Assembly (NCBI RefSeq): GCF_001544975.2
Contig: NZ_FCOG02000004.1
Location: 120,628-184,627 of the forward strand
Direction of reading: 5' to 3'
Source: Caballeronia arationis
GTDB taxonomy: Bacteria > Pseudomonadota > Gammaproteobacteria > Burkholderiales > Burkholderiaceae
Length of the DNA stretch: 64,000 nt
Part shown: positions 52,754 through 61,580 of the stretch, one piece after another
Layout: each line of letters opens with the position of its first letter
How positions within the stretch are numbered: position 1 is the stretch's first letter
Notes under the pieces: model-generated
Databases searched by the model: none
What the model saw: the letters and a program-made list of their open reading frames with translations, nothing else
Told to the model about the DNA's origin: nothing
Position numbers and translations under genes: made by a program

Positions 52754-53902
52754 TCACCACTCCGCGACGCTGCCGTCCGCGTGACGCCACACCGGGTTGC
52801 GCCAGCGATGCCCGATCTTCGCCATCTCGCGCACCTTGTCCTCGTTCACTTCGATGCCGAGCCCTGGCCCTTGCGGAATCGCGACCATGCCGTCTTCGTA
52901 CTTGAAGACTTCAGGATTGCGGATGTAATCGAGCAGATCGTTGCCCTTGTTGTAGTGAATGCCGAGGCTCTGCTCCTGGATGAACGCGTTGTAGCTGACC
53001 GCGTCGAGTTGCAGGCAGGTCGCGAGCGCGATCGGTCCGAGCGGGCAGTGCAGCGCGAGGGCGACGTCGTAGGCCTCCGCCATCGACGCGATCTTGCGGC
53101 ACTCCGTGATCCCGCCCGCGTGCGACGCGTCCGGCTGGATGATGTCGACATAGCCGCCCGAGAGGATATGCTTGAAGTCCCAGCGCGAGTAGAGCCGCTC
53201 GCCGAGCGCGATCGGCGTGCTCGTCTGGTTGACGATGTCGCGCAGCGCCTCCGCGTTCTCCGAGAGCACCGGCTCCTCGATGAACATCAGTTTGTACGGG
53301 TCGAGTTCCCTGGCCAGCACCTTCGCCATCGGCTTGTGCACGCGGCCGTGAAAATCCACGCCGATGCCGACGTTCGGACCGACCGCCTCGCGCACGGCGC
53401 GCACGTTGTCGATGACGCCTTCCACCTTGTCGAAGGTATCGATGATCTGCAACTCTTCTGAGCCGTTCATCTTGATCGCCTTGAAACCGCGCTCGACCAC
53501 GGCGCGCGCATTGTTCGCGACATCGCTCGGACGGTCGCCGCCGATCCACGAATACACCTTGATCCTATCGCGTACCTGGCCGCCGAGCAGCGCATGCACG
53601 GGCACGCCGTGATGCTTGCCCTTGATGTCCCACAGCGCCTGGTCGACGCCCGCAATAGCGCTCATGCCGATCGGGCCGCCGCGATAGAAGCCCGACCGGT
53701 ACATCACCTGCCAGTGATCCTCGATGAGAAGCGGATCCTTTCCGACCAGATAGTCCGCGAGTTCGTCGACGGCGGCGGCGACCGTGTGCGCGCGCCCTTC
53801 GACGACCGGCTCGCCCCAGCCGACGATGCCTTCGTCGGTTTCGATCTTGAGGAAGCACCAGCGCGGCGGAACGATGAAGGTTTCGAGTTTGGTGATTTTC
53901 AT
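52754..53902 (-). CDS. dgoD: D-galactonate dehydratase
   Basis: Enolase-superfamily enzyme turning D-galactonate into 2-keto-3-deoxygalactonate. The 382-residue product (same length as E. coli DgoD) has the metal and catalytic positions [28 protein letters not shown] and [11 protein letters not shown], with the two catalytic histidines of DgoD in DFHGR and ASHAGG. It is divergent from a GntR regulator across a region with a 12-bp palindrome. The DgoK and DgoA partners are not in this window. Confidence 0.95.
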   Translation of the reverse strand: MKITKLETFIVPPRWCFLKIETDEGIVGWGEPVVEGRAHTVAAAVDELADYLVGKDPLLIEDHWQVMYRSGFYRGGPIGMSAIAGVDQALWDIKGKHHGVPVHALLGGQVRDRIKVYSWIGGDRPSDVANNARAVVERGFKAIKMNGSEELQIIDTFDKVEGVIDNVRAVREAVGPNVGIGVDFHGRVHKPMAKVLARELDPYKLMFIEEPVLSENAEALRDIVNQTSTPIALGERLYSRWDFKHILSGGYVDIIQPDASHAGGITECRKIASMAEAYDVALALHCPLGPIALATCLQLDAVSYNAFIQEQSLGIHYNKGNDLLDYIRNPEVFKYEDGMVAIPQGPGLGIEVNEDKVREMAKIGHRWRNPVWRHADGSVAEW

Positions 53903-53961
53903 GTGTGGCGTCTCCAGGCGTGAAATGACATGCTATCAAAAAATCTTGCTGTGGTCGTATT

Positions 53962-53973
53962 AATAGTACTATT
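53962..53973. promoter_or_regulatory. Candidate operator of the GntR/DgoR regulator
   Basis: AATAGTACTATT is a perfect 12-bp palindrome in an AT-rich part of the dgoD-regulator divergent region, 60 bp upstream of dgoD and 75 bp upstream of the regulator. Its size and central GTAC resemble operators of FadR-type GntR proteins, including E. coli DgoR. Confidence 0.55.
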
Positions 53974-54047
53974 GAATGTAAATAATTCTGAACCTGCGCG
54001 GCGATAACCGATAATTCGCGCCTGACGAAGATAAAAAGGAGTTTGTC

Positions 54048-54725
54048 ATTCAGCACGATCTGCACGGCCGCGTGGCGTACGAACTCGGCACCGGCATCCT
54101 GCGCGGCGACTTTGCGCCGGGCGCGACGCTGCCTCGCGAAGCCGAACTGATGGAGCGCTTCGGCGTCAGCCGCACGGTGCTCCGCGAAGCGTTGCGCACG
54201 CTGACGTCGAAAGGGCTGATCGGATCACGGCCGAAGGTCGGCACGCGTGTGCGCGCACGCGAGATGTGGAACATGCTCGATACCGACGTCCTCGAATGGT
54301 ATTCGCGGGTTGCGCCGCCGCTTCAGTTCGCGCTCAAGCTGCAGGAAATGCGCGAGATGGTCGAGCCTTTCGCGGCCGCACTCGCAGCGAGGAACCACCA
54401 GACCGCGACGCTCGCAATGCTCACCGACGCGCATCGCGCAATGGTCGCGGCGCAAAACGTCGACGAATGGGTGCGCGCCGACCTGCGGTTCCACCTGGGT
54501 GTGCTCGCCGCGTGTAGCAACGAACTGCTGATTCCGCTCGGCACGTTGATCGAGCGCACGCTTGAAGCGCAGTTGCGTCTGAACGCCAAGCGCGCCGAGG
54601 TCTTCAACGCAGCGCTTCCCGAACACACGGCCGTGTACGCCGCGATCGTCGCACGCGATGAAGGCGGCGCCCGCCGCGCGATGGCCGGGCTGCTCGGCGT
54701 GACGCGCGAGCGCATCGAGAACTGA
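54048..54725 (+). CDS. dgoR: FadR-type GntR regulator, probable DgoR
   Basis: Repressor expected to sense galactonate. An N-terminal winged helix (LHGRVAYELGTGILRGDFAPGATLPREAELMERFGVSRTVLREALRTLTSKGLI) is followed by an FCD effector domain (about 85-205). The start is unusual: the family helix LHGRVAYELG begins before any ATG. AAGGAG at 54036-54041 is six bases from an in-frame ATT at 54048, while the first usual start codon is GTG 54072, 30 bases from that site and inside the first helix. I give 54048 as the likelier start; 54072 (217 residues) is the cautious one. It converges on the next gene with one base between stops. Confidence 0.85.
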   Translation: MQHDLHGRVAYELGTGILRGDFAPGATLPREAELMERFGVSRTVLREALRTLTSKGLIGSRPKVGTRVRAREMWNMLDTDVLEWYSRVAPPLQFALKLQEMREMVEPFAAALAARNHQTATLAMLTDAHRAMVAAQNVDEWVRADLRFHLGVLAACSNELLIPLGTLIERTLEAQLRLNAKRAEVFNAALPEHTAVYAAIVARDEGGARRAMAGLLGVTRERIEN

Positions 54726-54726
54726 T

Positions 54727-55587
54727 CTACAGCGCGTTCAGCGGAATCTTCAGGTACGTGGTGCCGTTGCCGGCCGCGTGCGGAAGCTGCCCCGCGCGGA
54801 TGTTCACCTGGATTGCCGGCAGGATCATCGTCGGCATGTCGAGCGTGGCGTCGCGCGCTTCGCGCATGGCGACGAATTCGTCTTCCGTCTTGCCCGCGCC
54901 GACGTGAATGTTGTCCGCGCGCTGTGCGCCGACCGTCGTCTCCCAGTGCGGCTCGCGTGCCGAAGGCGGATAGTCGTGGCAAACGAACAGGCGTGTTTCG
55001 TCGGGAAGCGCGAGCAGCCGCTGGATCGAGCGGAACAGCGTGCGCGCGTTGCCGCCCGGGAAGTCGCAGCGCGCGGTGCCGACGTCCGGCATGAACAGCG
55101 TGTCGCCGACGAATACCGCATCGCCGATGTGATACGCCATGTCGGCGGGCGTGTGGCCCGGGACGTACATCGCCGATGCCTCCAGCTCGCCGATCATGAA
55201 CCGCTCGTCGTCGCCGAAGAGATGATCGAACTGCGATCCGTCGAGCTGAAACTCCGGTTCGAGATCGAAGATCTTCTTGAACACGCCCTGCACGGTGCGA
55301 ATCGATTCGCCGATCGCGATTTTCCCGCCCAGTTGCCGCTGCAGATAAGGCGCCGCCGACAGATGATCGGCGTGCGCATGCGTTTCCAGAATCCATTCGA
55401 CGGTGAGGCCCGCTTCGCGGATGAACGCGATGACGGCATCGGCGGAACGCATCGACGTGCGCGCGGCCTTGGGGTCGTAGTCGAGCACCGAATCGACGAT
55501 GGCGCATGCCGAACCGGGTTTCTCGTACGCGATGTAAGTCATCGTGCCGGTGTTGAGATCGAAGAAAGGCTGGACGGACGGCTGCAC
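54727..55587 (-). CDS. MBL-fold persulfide dioxygenase-like protein (ETHE1/Blh type)
   Basis: A 286-residue metallo-beta-lactamase-fold enzyme of the ETHE1/persulfide dioxygenase group, oxidising glutathione persulfide to sulfite. Visible are the metal motif ETHAHADHLSAAPYL, YVPGHTPADMAYHIGDAVFVGDTLFMPDVGTARCDFPGG and the final LFVCHDY. GTG 55587 follows GGGAGGG; the longer frame to 55683 lacks support. Substrate assignment is inferred from the GTARCDFPGG motif. Confidence 0.87.
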   Translation of the reverse strand: MQPSVQPFFDLNTGTMTYIAYEKPGSACAIVDSVLDYDPKAARTSMRSADAVIAFIREAGLTVEWILETHAHADHLSAAPYLQRQLGGKIAIGESIRTVQGVFKKIFDLEPEFQLDGSQFDHLFGDDERFMIGELEASAMYVPGHTPADMAYHIGDAVFVGDTLFMPDVGTARCDFPGGNARTLFRSIQRLLALPDETRLFVCHDYPPSAREPHWETTVGAQRADNIHVGAGKTEDEFVAMREARDATLDMPTMILPAIQVNIRAGQLPHAAGNGTTYLKIPLNAL

Positions 55588-55775
55588 GATCGTTTTCCCT
55601 CCCGACGAAATCGGTTGTGCTGGCTGTGTCGATAGTATGCACGGGACACCGGCGCGTTGGCGCTGCCGGCGCGGGTCCGCCACGACATTTGCTTACAACT
55701 GACACGACTTGAAAGTACACCCGCACGGCGCGAGCGGCGTTGTATCGGGCAGCATCCTTTCAGGAGATTGCCGAG

Positions 55776-56465
55776 ATGAGCGCTTCCCCCAATGTGTCCG
55801 TATCGACGCCCAGTCGTATTCATCCGCTCGTCGCCGCTGCGGCGGTTGCGGTGATCCTTGCATGCGGAACCGGCGTCGCCGCGATGACGGGCCTGTTGCC
55901 CGCATCGAAGGCCGTCTCGTCGACGGTTACCGCGTCGCCGCTGGTCGATTCGCAAGCCAGCAACGCGTCGGCTTCACGCAATGAAGCGTCGCAGCCCGCT
56001 CCGCGCGTTGCGGCTGTCGCGCAGCCCGCGCCGCGCCCGCATCGCCAGCCGGCGAATCAGCAGCCGGGGTATGTACCCGGAGAGGCGTCCCTCGCGCCGA
56101 CGACTTCGCCCGCGGCGCTCGCGCCCGCCATCGATGCGAGCGCGGGACAGGTCGTCTCTGTCAATGCCGTGCAATCCGCCCAGCCGACAACCGGCCTTGG
56201 CGCGGTGGGCGGCGCGGTCGTCGGCGGTCTGGCGGGAACGCAGATCGGCAATGGACGCGGACGGACCGCTGCCACGCTCATCGGCGCGATCGGCGGAGGA
56301 CTCGCCGGCAATTCGATCGAGCACGCGGTGCACAAGTCGACGACCTGGCAGGTTCAGGTCCGCATGGCGGACGGCAGCTATCGCAGCTTCGACTACCAGG
56401 CCGATCCAGGCGTTCAGGTGGGGCAGCGCGTGCGCGTCTCGGGCGGATCGCTGGTCGCGTCGTGA
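55776..56465 (+). CDS. Glycine-zipper 2TM (SlyB/17-kDa antigen-like) protein
   Basis: A 229-residue envelope protein: an N-terminal membrane segment (HPLVAAAAVAVILACGTGVAAM), a long Ala/Pro/Ser linker, then a Rick_17kDa glycine-zipper (GAVGGAVVGGLAGTQIGNGRGRTAATLIGAIGGGLAGNSIE) and a small beta domain (TTWQVQVRMADGSYRSFDYQADPGVQVGQRVRV). Such proteins anchor in or stabilise the outer membrane. The Cys in ILACGTG might suggest a lipobox but sits well inside the protein. ATG 55776 chosen. Confidence 0.85.
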   Translation: MSASPNVSVSTPSRIHPLVAAAAVAVILACGTGVAAMTGLLPASKAVSSTVTASPLVDSQASNASASRNEASQPAPRVAAVAQPAPRPHRQPANQQPGYVPGEASLAPTTSPAALAPAIDASAGQVVSVNAVQSAQPTTGLGAVGGAVVGGLAGTQIGNGRGRTAATLIGAIGGGLAGNSIEHAVHKSTTWQVQVRMADGSYRSFDYQADPGVQVGQRVRVSGGSLVAS

Positions 56466-56508
56466 GCGTCAGCGAGTTTCATCGATCCGGCTTGCGCCGC
56501 CGTTGTCG

Positions 56509-56907
56509 TTACTTGCCGATGCCGAGCAGCTCGACTTCGAACGTGAGGTCGCTGTTCGGCGGGATCACGCCGACGCCGCGCTCGCCGTAGGCGGTCGCGG
56601 CGGGGCACGTCAGCTTCGCCTTGCCGCCGACCTTCATCTTCTGGACGCCTTGCGTCCAGCACGGAATCACACGACCGAGCGGGAACGCCGCAGGGCCGCC
56701 GTGCTTGTCCGAACTGTCGAATTCGGTGCCGTTCGCGAGCGTGCCGCGATAGTTGACGCGTACGACGTCATCCGCGGTCGGTTGGGGGCCGGTGCCTTGC
56801 TTGATTTGTTCGACCACGACGCCCGACGGCAGCTTCTCGGTGGTGCCGGCGGCGAACGCGGTCGAAACAGCGGCTGAAGCGGCGAGCAGAGCGATGATTT
56901 TTTTCAT
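56509..56907 (-). CDS. Exported FKBP-type peptidyl-prolyl isomerase
   Basis: A 132-residue protein with a signal peptide (MKKIIALLAASAAVSTAFAAG) and a single FKBP domain: VRVNYRGTLANGTEFDSS, FPLGRVIPCWTQGVQKMKVGGKAKLTCP, AYGERGVGVIPPNSDLTFEVELLGI. It should assist folding in the periplasm. A start at 57150 is open but has no signal and overlaps non-coding sequence. Confidence 0.93.
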   Translation of the reverse strand: MKKIIALLAASAAVSTAFAAGTTEKLPSGVVVEQIKQGTGPQPTADDVVRVNYRGTLANGTEFDSSDKHGGPAAFPLGRVIPCWTQGVQKMKVGGKAKLTCPAATAYGERGVGVIPPNSDLTFEVELLGIGK

Positions 56908-57135
56908 GCGAATGTCCTCGTTGAATGGCGGACCGATTATATCGGTGTGCATCCATCGCTTCGGTCGATGTTCGTCCCCGGTCGGCCACGTGATGCCATG
57001 ATCCGGCGGCGCCATGGACTTTCGTCTGAACGTTCGGCATCGCACGTTCGTCCGGCGGAAGTTGCGAAATACTGGCTGCGCGCTCGGGGGAAAGTTGGCG
57101 CATGGACCAATAAATAGAAGGGCGGGGCGGTTGAT

Positions 57136-57262
57136 CTGTCGGCAAAGCACAGCGCGATGCAGCGCGAATCTTTGCCGACAGTCCAGTCAGGCCCGTTGGC
57201 CGCGAGGCCGCAGCCTTCATCACAACAAGCTTTGGAAGCCGGCTTTGGCCGGCTTTTCTTTT
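57136..57262 (+). ncRNA. Candidate structured small RNA with intrinsic terminator
   Basis: Between the FKBP gene and the broken RidA gene, a perfect 12-bp inverted repeat CTGTCGGCAAAG/CTTTGCCGACAG (57136-57147, 57170-57181) encloses a GCGC/GCGC stem. It is followed by a small hairpin GGCC-GCGA-GGCC near 57199-57210 and by a terminator-like hairpin AAGCCGG/CCGGCTT with a T-rich tail (57236-57262). No convincing protein is encoded. The 5' end is unknown and could lie near 57100. I do not recognise an RNA family. Confidence 0.45.
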
Positions 57263-57343
57263 TCTCGTTGAGCAGGCGACGCTTGCCCGAGTTGTATTTG
57301 CCGATGACGATGACGACGGGTTCGCTATGCGATCGCTCGAAGG

Positions 57344-57742
57344 TTACTCGGCCAATACAGCCACAGCCTTGATCTCGACGATGTAGCCCGCCGAACCGCC
57401 AAGCATATGAGCGCCCACCGCCGTTCAGGCCGGTAGCGGCTCCGTAGTGAGGTAGCGGTCACGGACCTGCATGAATAACGGCAAATCGCGCATGTCGGTG
57501 TGAAACGTGGTCAGGTCGACTACATCGTTCAGCGACGCGTCTGCGGCCTCCAGCACCAGTTTGAGGTTCTCAAAAGCCTGGACCATTTGCGCTTCGCGAC
57601 CTTCGACAAGTTGCATGGCCGCGTCGCGACCAATCTGACCGGACACGTAAATCGTGTTGCCGACCTTGACCGCAGGTGCGTAGCGGATCTTCTCGTACAC
57701 TGCTTCCATTCCCGGGGGAACAATGGCTTTGCGCTCGATCAC
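57344..57742 (-). pseudogene. RidA/YjgF-family gene with an in-frame stop
   Basis: Reads as a RidA-type imine deaminase family protein: MIERKAIVPPGMEAVYEKIRYAPAVKVGNTIYVSGQIGRD, then a TGA at 57425-57427 after YLTTEPLPA. The same frame continues TAVGAHMLGGSAGYIVEIKAVAVLAE to a TAA at 57344. Restoring one Trp codon (TGA to TGG) would give the usual PAWTAVGAHMLGG and a full 132-residue protein. As it stands a 105-residue product lacks the last strands that build the active-site interface. It follows benD by 48 bp. Confidence 0.82.
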
Positions 57743-57790
57743 GGAATGCGCCTCCTACAAGAGTTCGATGATGGCGATTGCCAGCAGGGG

Positions 57791-58567
57791 TTAGCCATTG
57801 TCGCCACCGGCGACTGGCAACACAGTGCCGGTGATATAGCTTGCCTCATCCGAAGCGAGGAACAGAATCGGCGCGACCTGTTCGTCGATGCTGCCGTAGC
57901 GTTTGAAAAAGGTCGATTCAGTGACCTGTTTCACCGCGTCGCCCATCCAGGTTTTTTCCTGCTCGCTGTCGCCGGCGGTATTGCGCGGGACGCGTCGCGG
58001 AGGCGCGGCGGTCCCGCCCGGCGCGGTGGCGACCACGCGGATGTTGTGCTCCGCGTATTCCATCGCCAGTGACTGCGTAATCGCGTTGACTCCGCCCTTC
58101 GCCGCCGAATACGGTACGCGGCGGATACCGCGCGTGGCATTCGAGGAGACGTTGACGATGGTCCCGCCGCCGCGCTTGAGCAGATGCGGCAATACCGCAT
58201 GGCACGCGTACAGCGTCGGCATCAGTGAGCGGCGAATTTCCGCGTCGATCTGTGCAGGTTCGAATTCGCCGAACGGACGCATGCGAATCGCGCCGCCGAC
58301 ACCGTTGACCAGAATGTCGATACCGCCAAACTCGCGCACTGCAAATGCTATCGCCGATGCCGCGCCTTCGTATGTCTCGAGGTCGGCGACGAACCCGGCC
58401 GTTTCTGCGCCTTTCGCTTCGGCGGCAACCTCGGAAACGAAGTCGGCGCGATCGACGAACAGCACCCTGGCGCCCTCGGCCGCCGCACCCAGCGCCACGC
58501 CGCGGCCGATGCCCTGCGCCGCTCCGGTCACAATCATGACTTTGCCAGCGAATCGTTGCGTGTTCAT
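57791..58567 (-). CDS. benD: Dihydroxycyclohexadiene carboxylate dehydrogenase
   Basis: Short-chain dehydrogenase that oxidises the cis-diol from benzoate to catechol with release of CO2. The 258 residues hold the NAD motif VTGAAQGIGRG, the catalytic Ser in VNVSSNATRG and YSAAKGG (Tyr-x-x-x-Lys), and the C-terminal ASYITGTVLPVAGGDNG. It overlaps benC by four bases (ATGA), showing coupling within catA-benABCD. Confidence 0.94.
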   Translation of the reverse strand: MNTQRFAGKVMIVTGAAQGIGRGVALGAAAEGARVLFVDRADFVSEVAAEAKGAETAGFVADLETYEGAASAIAFAVREFGGIDILVNGVGGAIRMRPFGEFEPAQIDAEIRRSLMPTLYACHAVLPHLLKRGGGTIVNVSSNATRGIRRVPYSAAKGGVNAITQSLAMEYAEHNIRVVATAPGGTAAPPRRVPRNTAGDSEQEKTWMGDAVKQVTESTFFKRYGSIDEQVAPILFLASDEASYITGTVLPVAGGDNG

Positions 58568-59586
58568 GCGGTCCTCGGTGCTGCGTTGGGTGTGAACTTC
58601 TCGTAGTGGAAGCTGTTGGGCTTCACGCCGTTGTCGTCGAAATGCTTGCGTACCGCATCGACCATCGGCGGCGGACCGCACAGGTAGACGTCGACGTCGC
58701 CATCATTCAGCGCGTCGGCCGGGATGTGCTGCGTCACCCAGCCCTTGCGGGGATGGTTCGATTCCGCATCGGCTATGACGGTGGAGAAGCTGAAGTTCGG
58801 CAGCTTCTTCGTGTACGCATCGATTGAATCGACCTGCACCAGGTCGAGGTCGCGCGTCACGCCGTAAATGAGGTGAACCTTCTGCCGCGAATCAGCGCGC
58901 GCCAGCACTTCCAGCATCGACAGGAACGGTGCCAGGCCCGTGCCGCCAGCGAGGAACAGCAATGGCCGCTCCACGGCGCGCAGATAGAAGCTGCCGAGCG
59001 GGCCGGTCAGTTCCAGCTTGTGGCCAGGCTGTGCGGAATCGAGCCAGGTGCTCATCACTCCGCCGGGAATCCGCTTGATCAGGAAGCTGACTTTCGACTG
59101 ACCCGGCGCCGACGAGAACGAATACGACCGATACTGCCCGCTGCTGGGGACATCGATGTTGACATACTGGCCGGGCAGGAAGACGGGCGCGGTGGCGTCG
59201 ACGTCCAGTTCGAGCACGACGGCTGCATCGTTGTGCGGTTCGACCTTCGACACCGTCGCGGCGAACCTGCTCTGCTCGGTCTTGCATGCAGTGGAAGAGG
59301 CCGGCACTGCAATCACACAATCGCTTTGCGGCACCATCTGGCAGGTGAGCACGAGGCCACTGTCCTTCTCGTCCTCGCTCAGCGCGTCCTCGATGTACTC
59401 GTCGCCGAGGTCATAGCTGCCGCTTTCGGCGCGGCACTTGCAGGTGCCGCACACGCCATCGGAGCAATCCATTGGCAGGTTGATTTTCGCGCGAAAGGCG
59501 GCATCAAGCACCTTCTCGCCCGGCTTGCATGCGACGAAGCGGGTCACGCCGTCTTCGAAGTTCAGTGCAACGTTGTAGCTCGACAT
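58564..59586 (-). CDS. benC: Benzoate 1,2-dioxygenase electron transfer component
   Basis: Reductase moving electrons from NADH to the oxygenase. The 340 residues comprise an N-terminal plant-type [2Fe-2S] ferredoxin (CSDGVCGTCKCRAESG and LTCQM), an FAD domain (YRSYSFSSAPGQ) and an NAD domain (LLFLAGGTGLAPFLSML, VYLCGPPPMVDAV). It lies between benB and benD. Confidence 0.96.
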   Translation of the reverse strand: MSSYNVALNFEDGVTRFVACKPGEKVLDAAFRAKINLPMDCSDGVCGTCKCRAESGSYDLGDEYIEDALSEDEKDSGLVLTCQMVPQSDCVIAVPASSTACKTEQSRFAATVSKVEPHNDAAVVLELDVDATAPVFLPGQYVNIDVPSSGQYRSYSFSSAPGQSKVSFLIKRIPGGVMSTWLDSAQPGHKLELTGPLGSFYLRAVERPLLFLAGGTGLAPFLSMLEVLARADSRQKVHLIYGVTRDLDLVQVDSIDAYTKKLPNFSFSTVIADAESNHPRKGWVTQHIPADALNDGDVDVYLCGPPPMVDAVRKHFDDNGVKPNSFHYEKFTPNAAPRTA

Positions 59587-59626
59587 GTTTGTCTCCTCTA
59601 CTTCCAGTTTCCTCCGACGCTCGTTA

Positions 59627-60115
59627 TCAAACGTGATAAACGTCGAGCACCTGGCGGATGTAGTCGTTCTTCAGCACGATTCGCTTGCTGGAAATCAACA
59701 AGGCATCGTCGACCTTGCGCAAGGTGACGAACATCGTGCCAAAAAAATGGTCGTTGAATTTGTACCGGTGATTGAGCGTGTTGAAGTTGTAGCGCACGTC
59801 GACTTCGTTGTCGCGTTCGGCCAGCACTTCCACATTGGTGACGTTGTGACTGGTCCGCGGTTCGGGCATCGAAGCGCCACTGCGCTCGGTCTTGATGCGG
59901 AACACACGGTCTTCCAGGCCACCACGGTCCGGGTAGTACATCAGCGAGATCTGACTCTCGTGGTCATCGGTGAGCTGGTCGTCGTCGTCCCACGCCGGCA
60001 TCCAGTAGGTGACGTCTTCGGCATAGCAGGCAAGCCATTCGTCCCACTGACGGTCGTCGAGCAGCCGCGCTTCGCGGTACAGCACGGCGCAGATTGTCTG
60101 GTAGTCGAAGCTCAT
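59627..60115 (-). CDS. benB: Benzoate 1,2-dioxygenase small (beta) subunit
   Basis: Structural small subunit of the ring-hydroxylating dioxygenase. The 162-residue product starts [40 protein letters not shown], the usual opening of BenB/XylY, and ends [18 protein letters not shown]. Its ATG overlaps the benA stop by four bases. Confidence 0.96.
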   Translation of the reverse strand: MSFDYQTICAVLYREARLLDDRQWDEWLACYAEDVTYWMPAWDDDDQLTDDHESQISLMYYPDRGGLEDRVFRIKTERSGASMPEPRTSHNVTNVEVLAERDNEVDVRYNFNTLNHRYKFNDHFFGTMFVTLRKVDDALLISSKRIVLKNDYIRQVLDVYHV

Positions 60116-61470
60116 ACCAGTGCCTCCTCGTGTTCCTTTTTCAGTGCGTCGCGCATCACTTGCACCCAGTATTCGTGCTGGCACACAAAGAGGCCTTCGT
60201 CTTCGCTGCGCTCGCCCGAGATAGCCGGCTTGATGCCCATGCTCTTCGCGTTCTCGTCCGGGCCGTCGACCCACAACGGCGCGCCGCGCGAGAGGTCGTT
60301 CCACATCGCCGTGGTGCCGGCATAGCCATTCTGGCAAGCGCGGAACTCTTCGAGGTCATCGGCGGTGCCCATTCCCGAGACGTTGAAGAAATCCTCGTAT
60401 TGACGGATGCGGGTGGCGCGGTCGGCTCCGCTCTCGCCCTTGGGGGCAAAGCAGAAGATGGTGACTTCGGTCTTGTCTACGCTGAGCGGGCGGATCACGC
60501 GAATCTGGGTGCTGAACTGGTCCATCAGGAACACGTTCGGATACAGGCACAGGTTTCGCGTCTGGTTGACGATGAATTCCGCCTTGGCTTCGCCGACACG
60601 CGCCTTGATTTCTTCGCGGTATTGATAGACCGGCCGAACTTCAGGGTTCATAGTCTTGGTCCACAACAGCATGTGTCCGTGTTCGAACCCGTACACGCCG
60701 GCGACCGACTTGCTCCAGCTGTTCGCATCCACCGCCTTGGTGCCGTCTTCCTTGCGCCGGTCCATCGTCGCGGCGTAGTTCCAGTGCACGGTGCTGACGT
60801 GGTAGCCGTCGCAGCCGTTCTCCATCTGCATCTTCCAGTTGCCGTCGTAGATGTACGAGGAATTGCCGCGCAGCACTTCGAGCCCTTCCGGGGCCTGGTC
60901 GACGATCTGGTCGATGATGACCTTGGTCTCGCCGAGGTAGTCTTCCAGCGGCATCGCGTCCGGGTTGAGGCTGCCGAACAGGAAGCCGCGATAGCTCTGG
61001 AAGCGCGCGACCTTCTTCAGGTCATGCGAGCCGTGAGTATTGAACTGCACCGGATATTCGGTCGTCTTGTTGTCCTTCACTTTCAGCAGCTTGCCCGCGT
61101 TGGAGAAAGTCCAGCCGTGGAACGGACAGGTGAAGCTGCCCTTGTTGCCATGCTTGCGACGGCACAGCATCGCACCCTTGTGCGCGCAGGCGTTGATGAC
61201 CGCGTGCAGTTCGCCGGTCTTGTCGCGAGTGACGACCACGGGCTGGCGGCCAATCCATGTGGTGTAGTAGTCATTGTTGTTGGCGAGCTGGCTTTCATGC
61301 GCCAGATACACCCAGTTGCTCTCGAAGATATGTTTCATCTCCAGTTCGAACAAATCGGCGTTGGTGAAGATGTCGCGGCGGCAACGGAATACGCCTGCCT
61401 GCTTGTCATCCTGAACGGCGGTGTGCAGGAGTTCATCCAGTTGCTTGGCTTTGTCGGTAATGGCGGACAT
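60112..61470 (-). CDS. benA: Benzoate 1,2-dioxygenase large (alpha) subunit
   Basis: Catalytic subunit adding O2 to benzoate to form the 1,2-cis-dihydrodiol. The 452 residues contain a Rieske centre ([15 protein letters not shown] then CPFHGW) and the mononuclear iron region ([16 protein letters not shown], His and His with a later Asp). ATG 61470 is chosen; an upstream frame to 61500 has no ribosome site. It follows catA by 110 bp, a gap holding a hairpin. Confidence 0.96.
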   Translation of the reverse strand: MSAITDKAKQLDELLHTAVQDDKQAGVFRCRRDIFTNADLFELEMKHIFESNWVYLAHESQLANNNDYYTTWIGRQPVVVTRDKTGELHAVINACAHKGAMLCRRKHGNKGSFTCPFHGWTFSNAGKLLKVKDNKTTEYPVQFNTHGSHDLKKVARFQSYRGFLFGSLNPDAMPLEDYLGETKVIIDQIVDQAPEGLEVLRGNSSYIYDGNWKMQMENGCDGYHVSTVHWNYAATMDRRKEDGTKAVDANSWSKSVAGVYGFEHGHMLLWTKTMNPEVRPVYQYREEIKARVGEAKAEFIVNQTRNLCLYPNVFLMDQFSTQIRVIRPLSVDKTEVTIFCFAPKGESGADRATRIRQYEDFFNVSGMGTADDLEEFRACQNGYAGTTAMWNDLSRGAPLWVDGPDENAKSMGIKPAISGERSEDEGLFVCQHEYWVQVMRDALKKEHEEALV

Positions 61471-61540
61471 GTGTGCTCTCCCTATGCGTGCCCCAACCAT
61501 GGAGCCCTTGCATCGGTGTCGAATGATCTTGCGAGGAATT

Positions 61541-61573
61541 GAGCGGCGGCCGTGTTGAGAAGTGCCGCCGCTT
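61541..61573. repeat. Hairpin in the catA-benA gap
   Basis: AGCGGCGGC (61542-61550) and GCCGCCGCT (61564-61572) form a perfect nine-pair GC-rich stem with a 13-base loop, just after the catA stop on the minus strand. No T-run follows, so it more likely protects or processes the polycistronic mRNA than ends transcription. Confidence 0.5.
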
Positions 61574-61580
61574 CGAGCTG

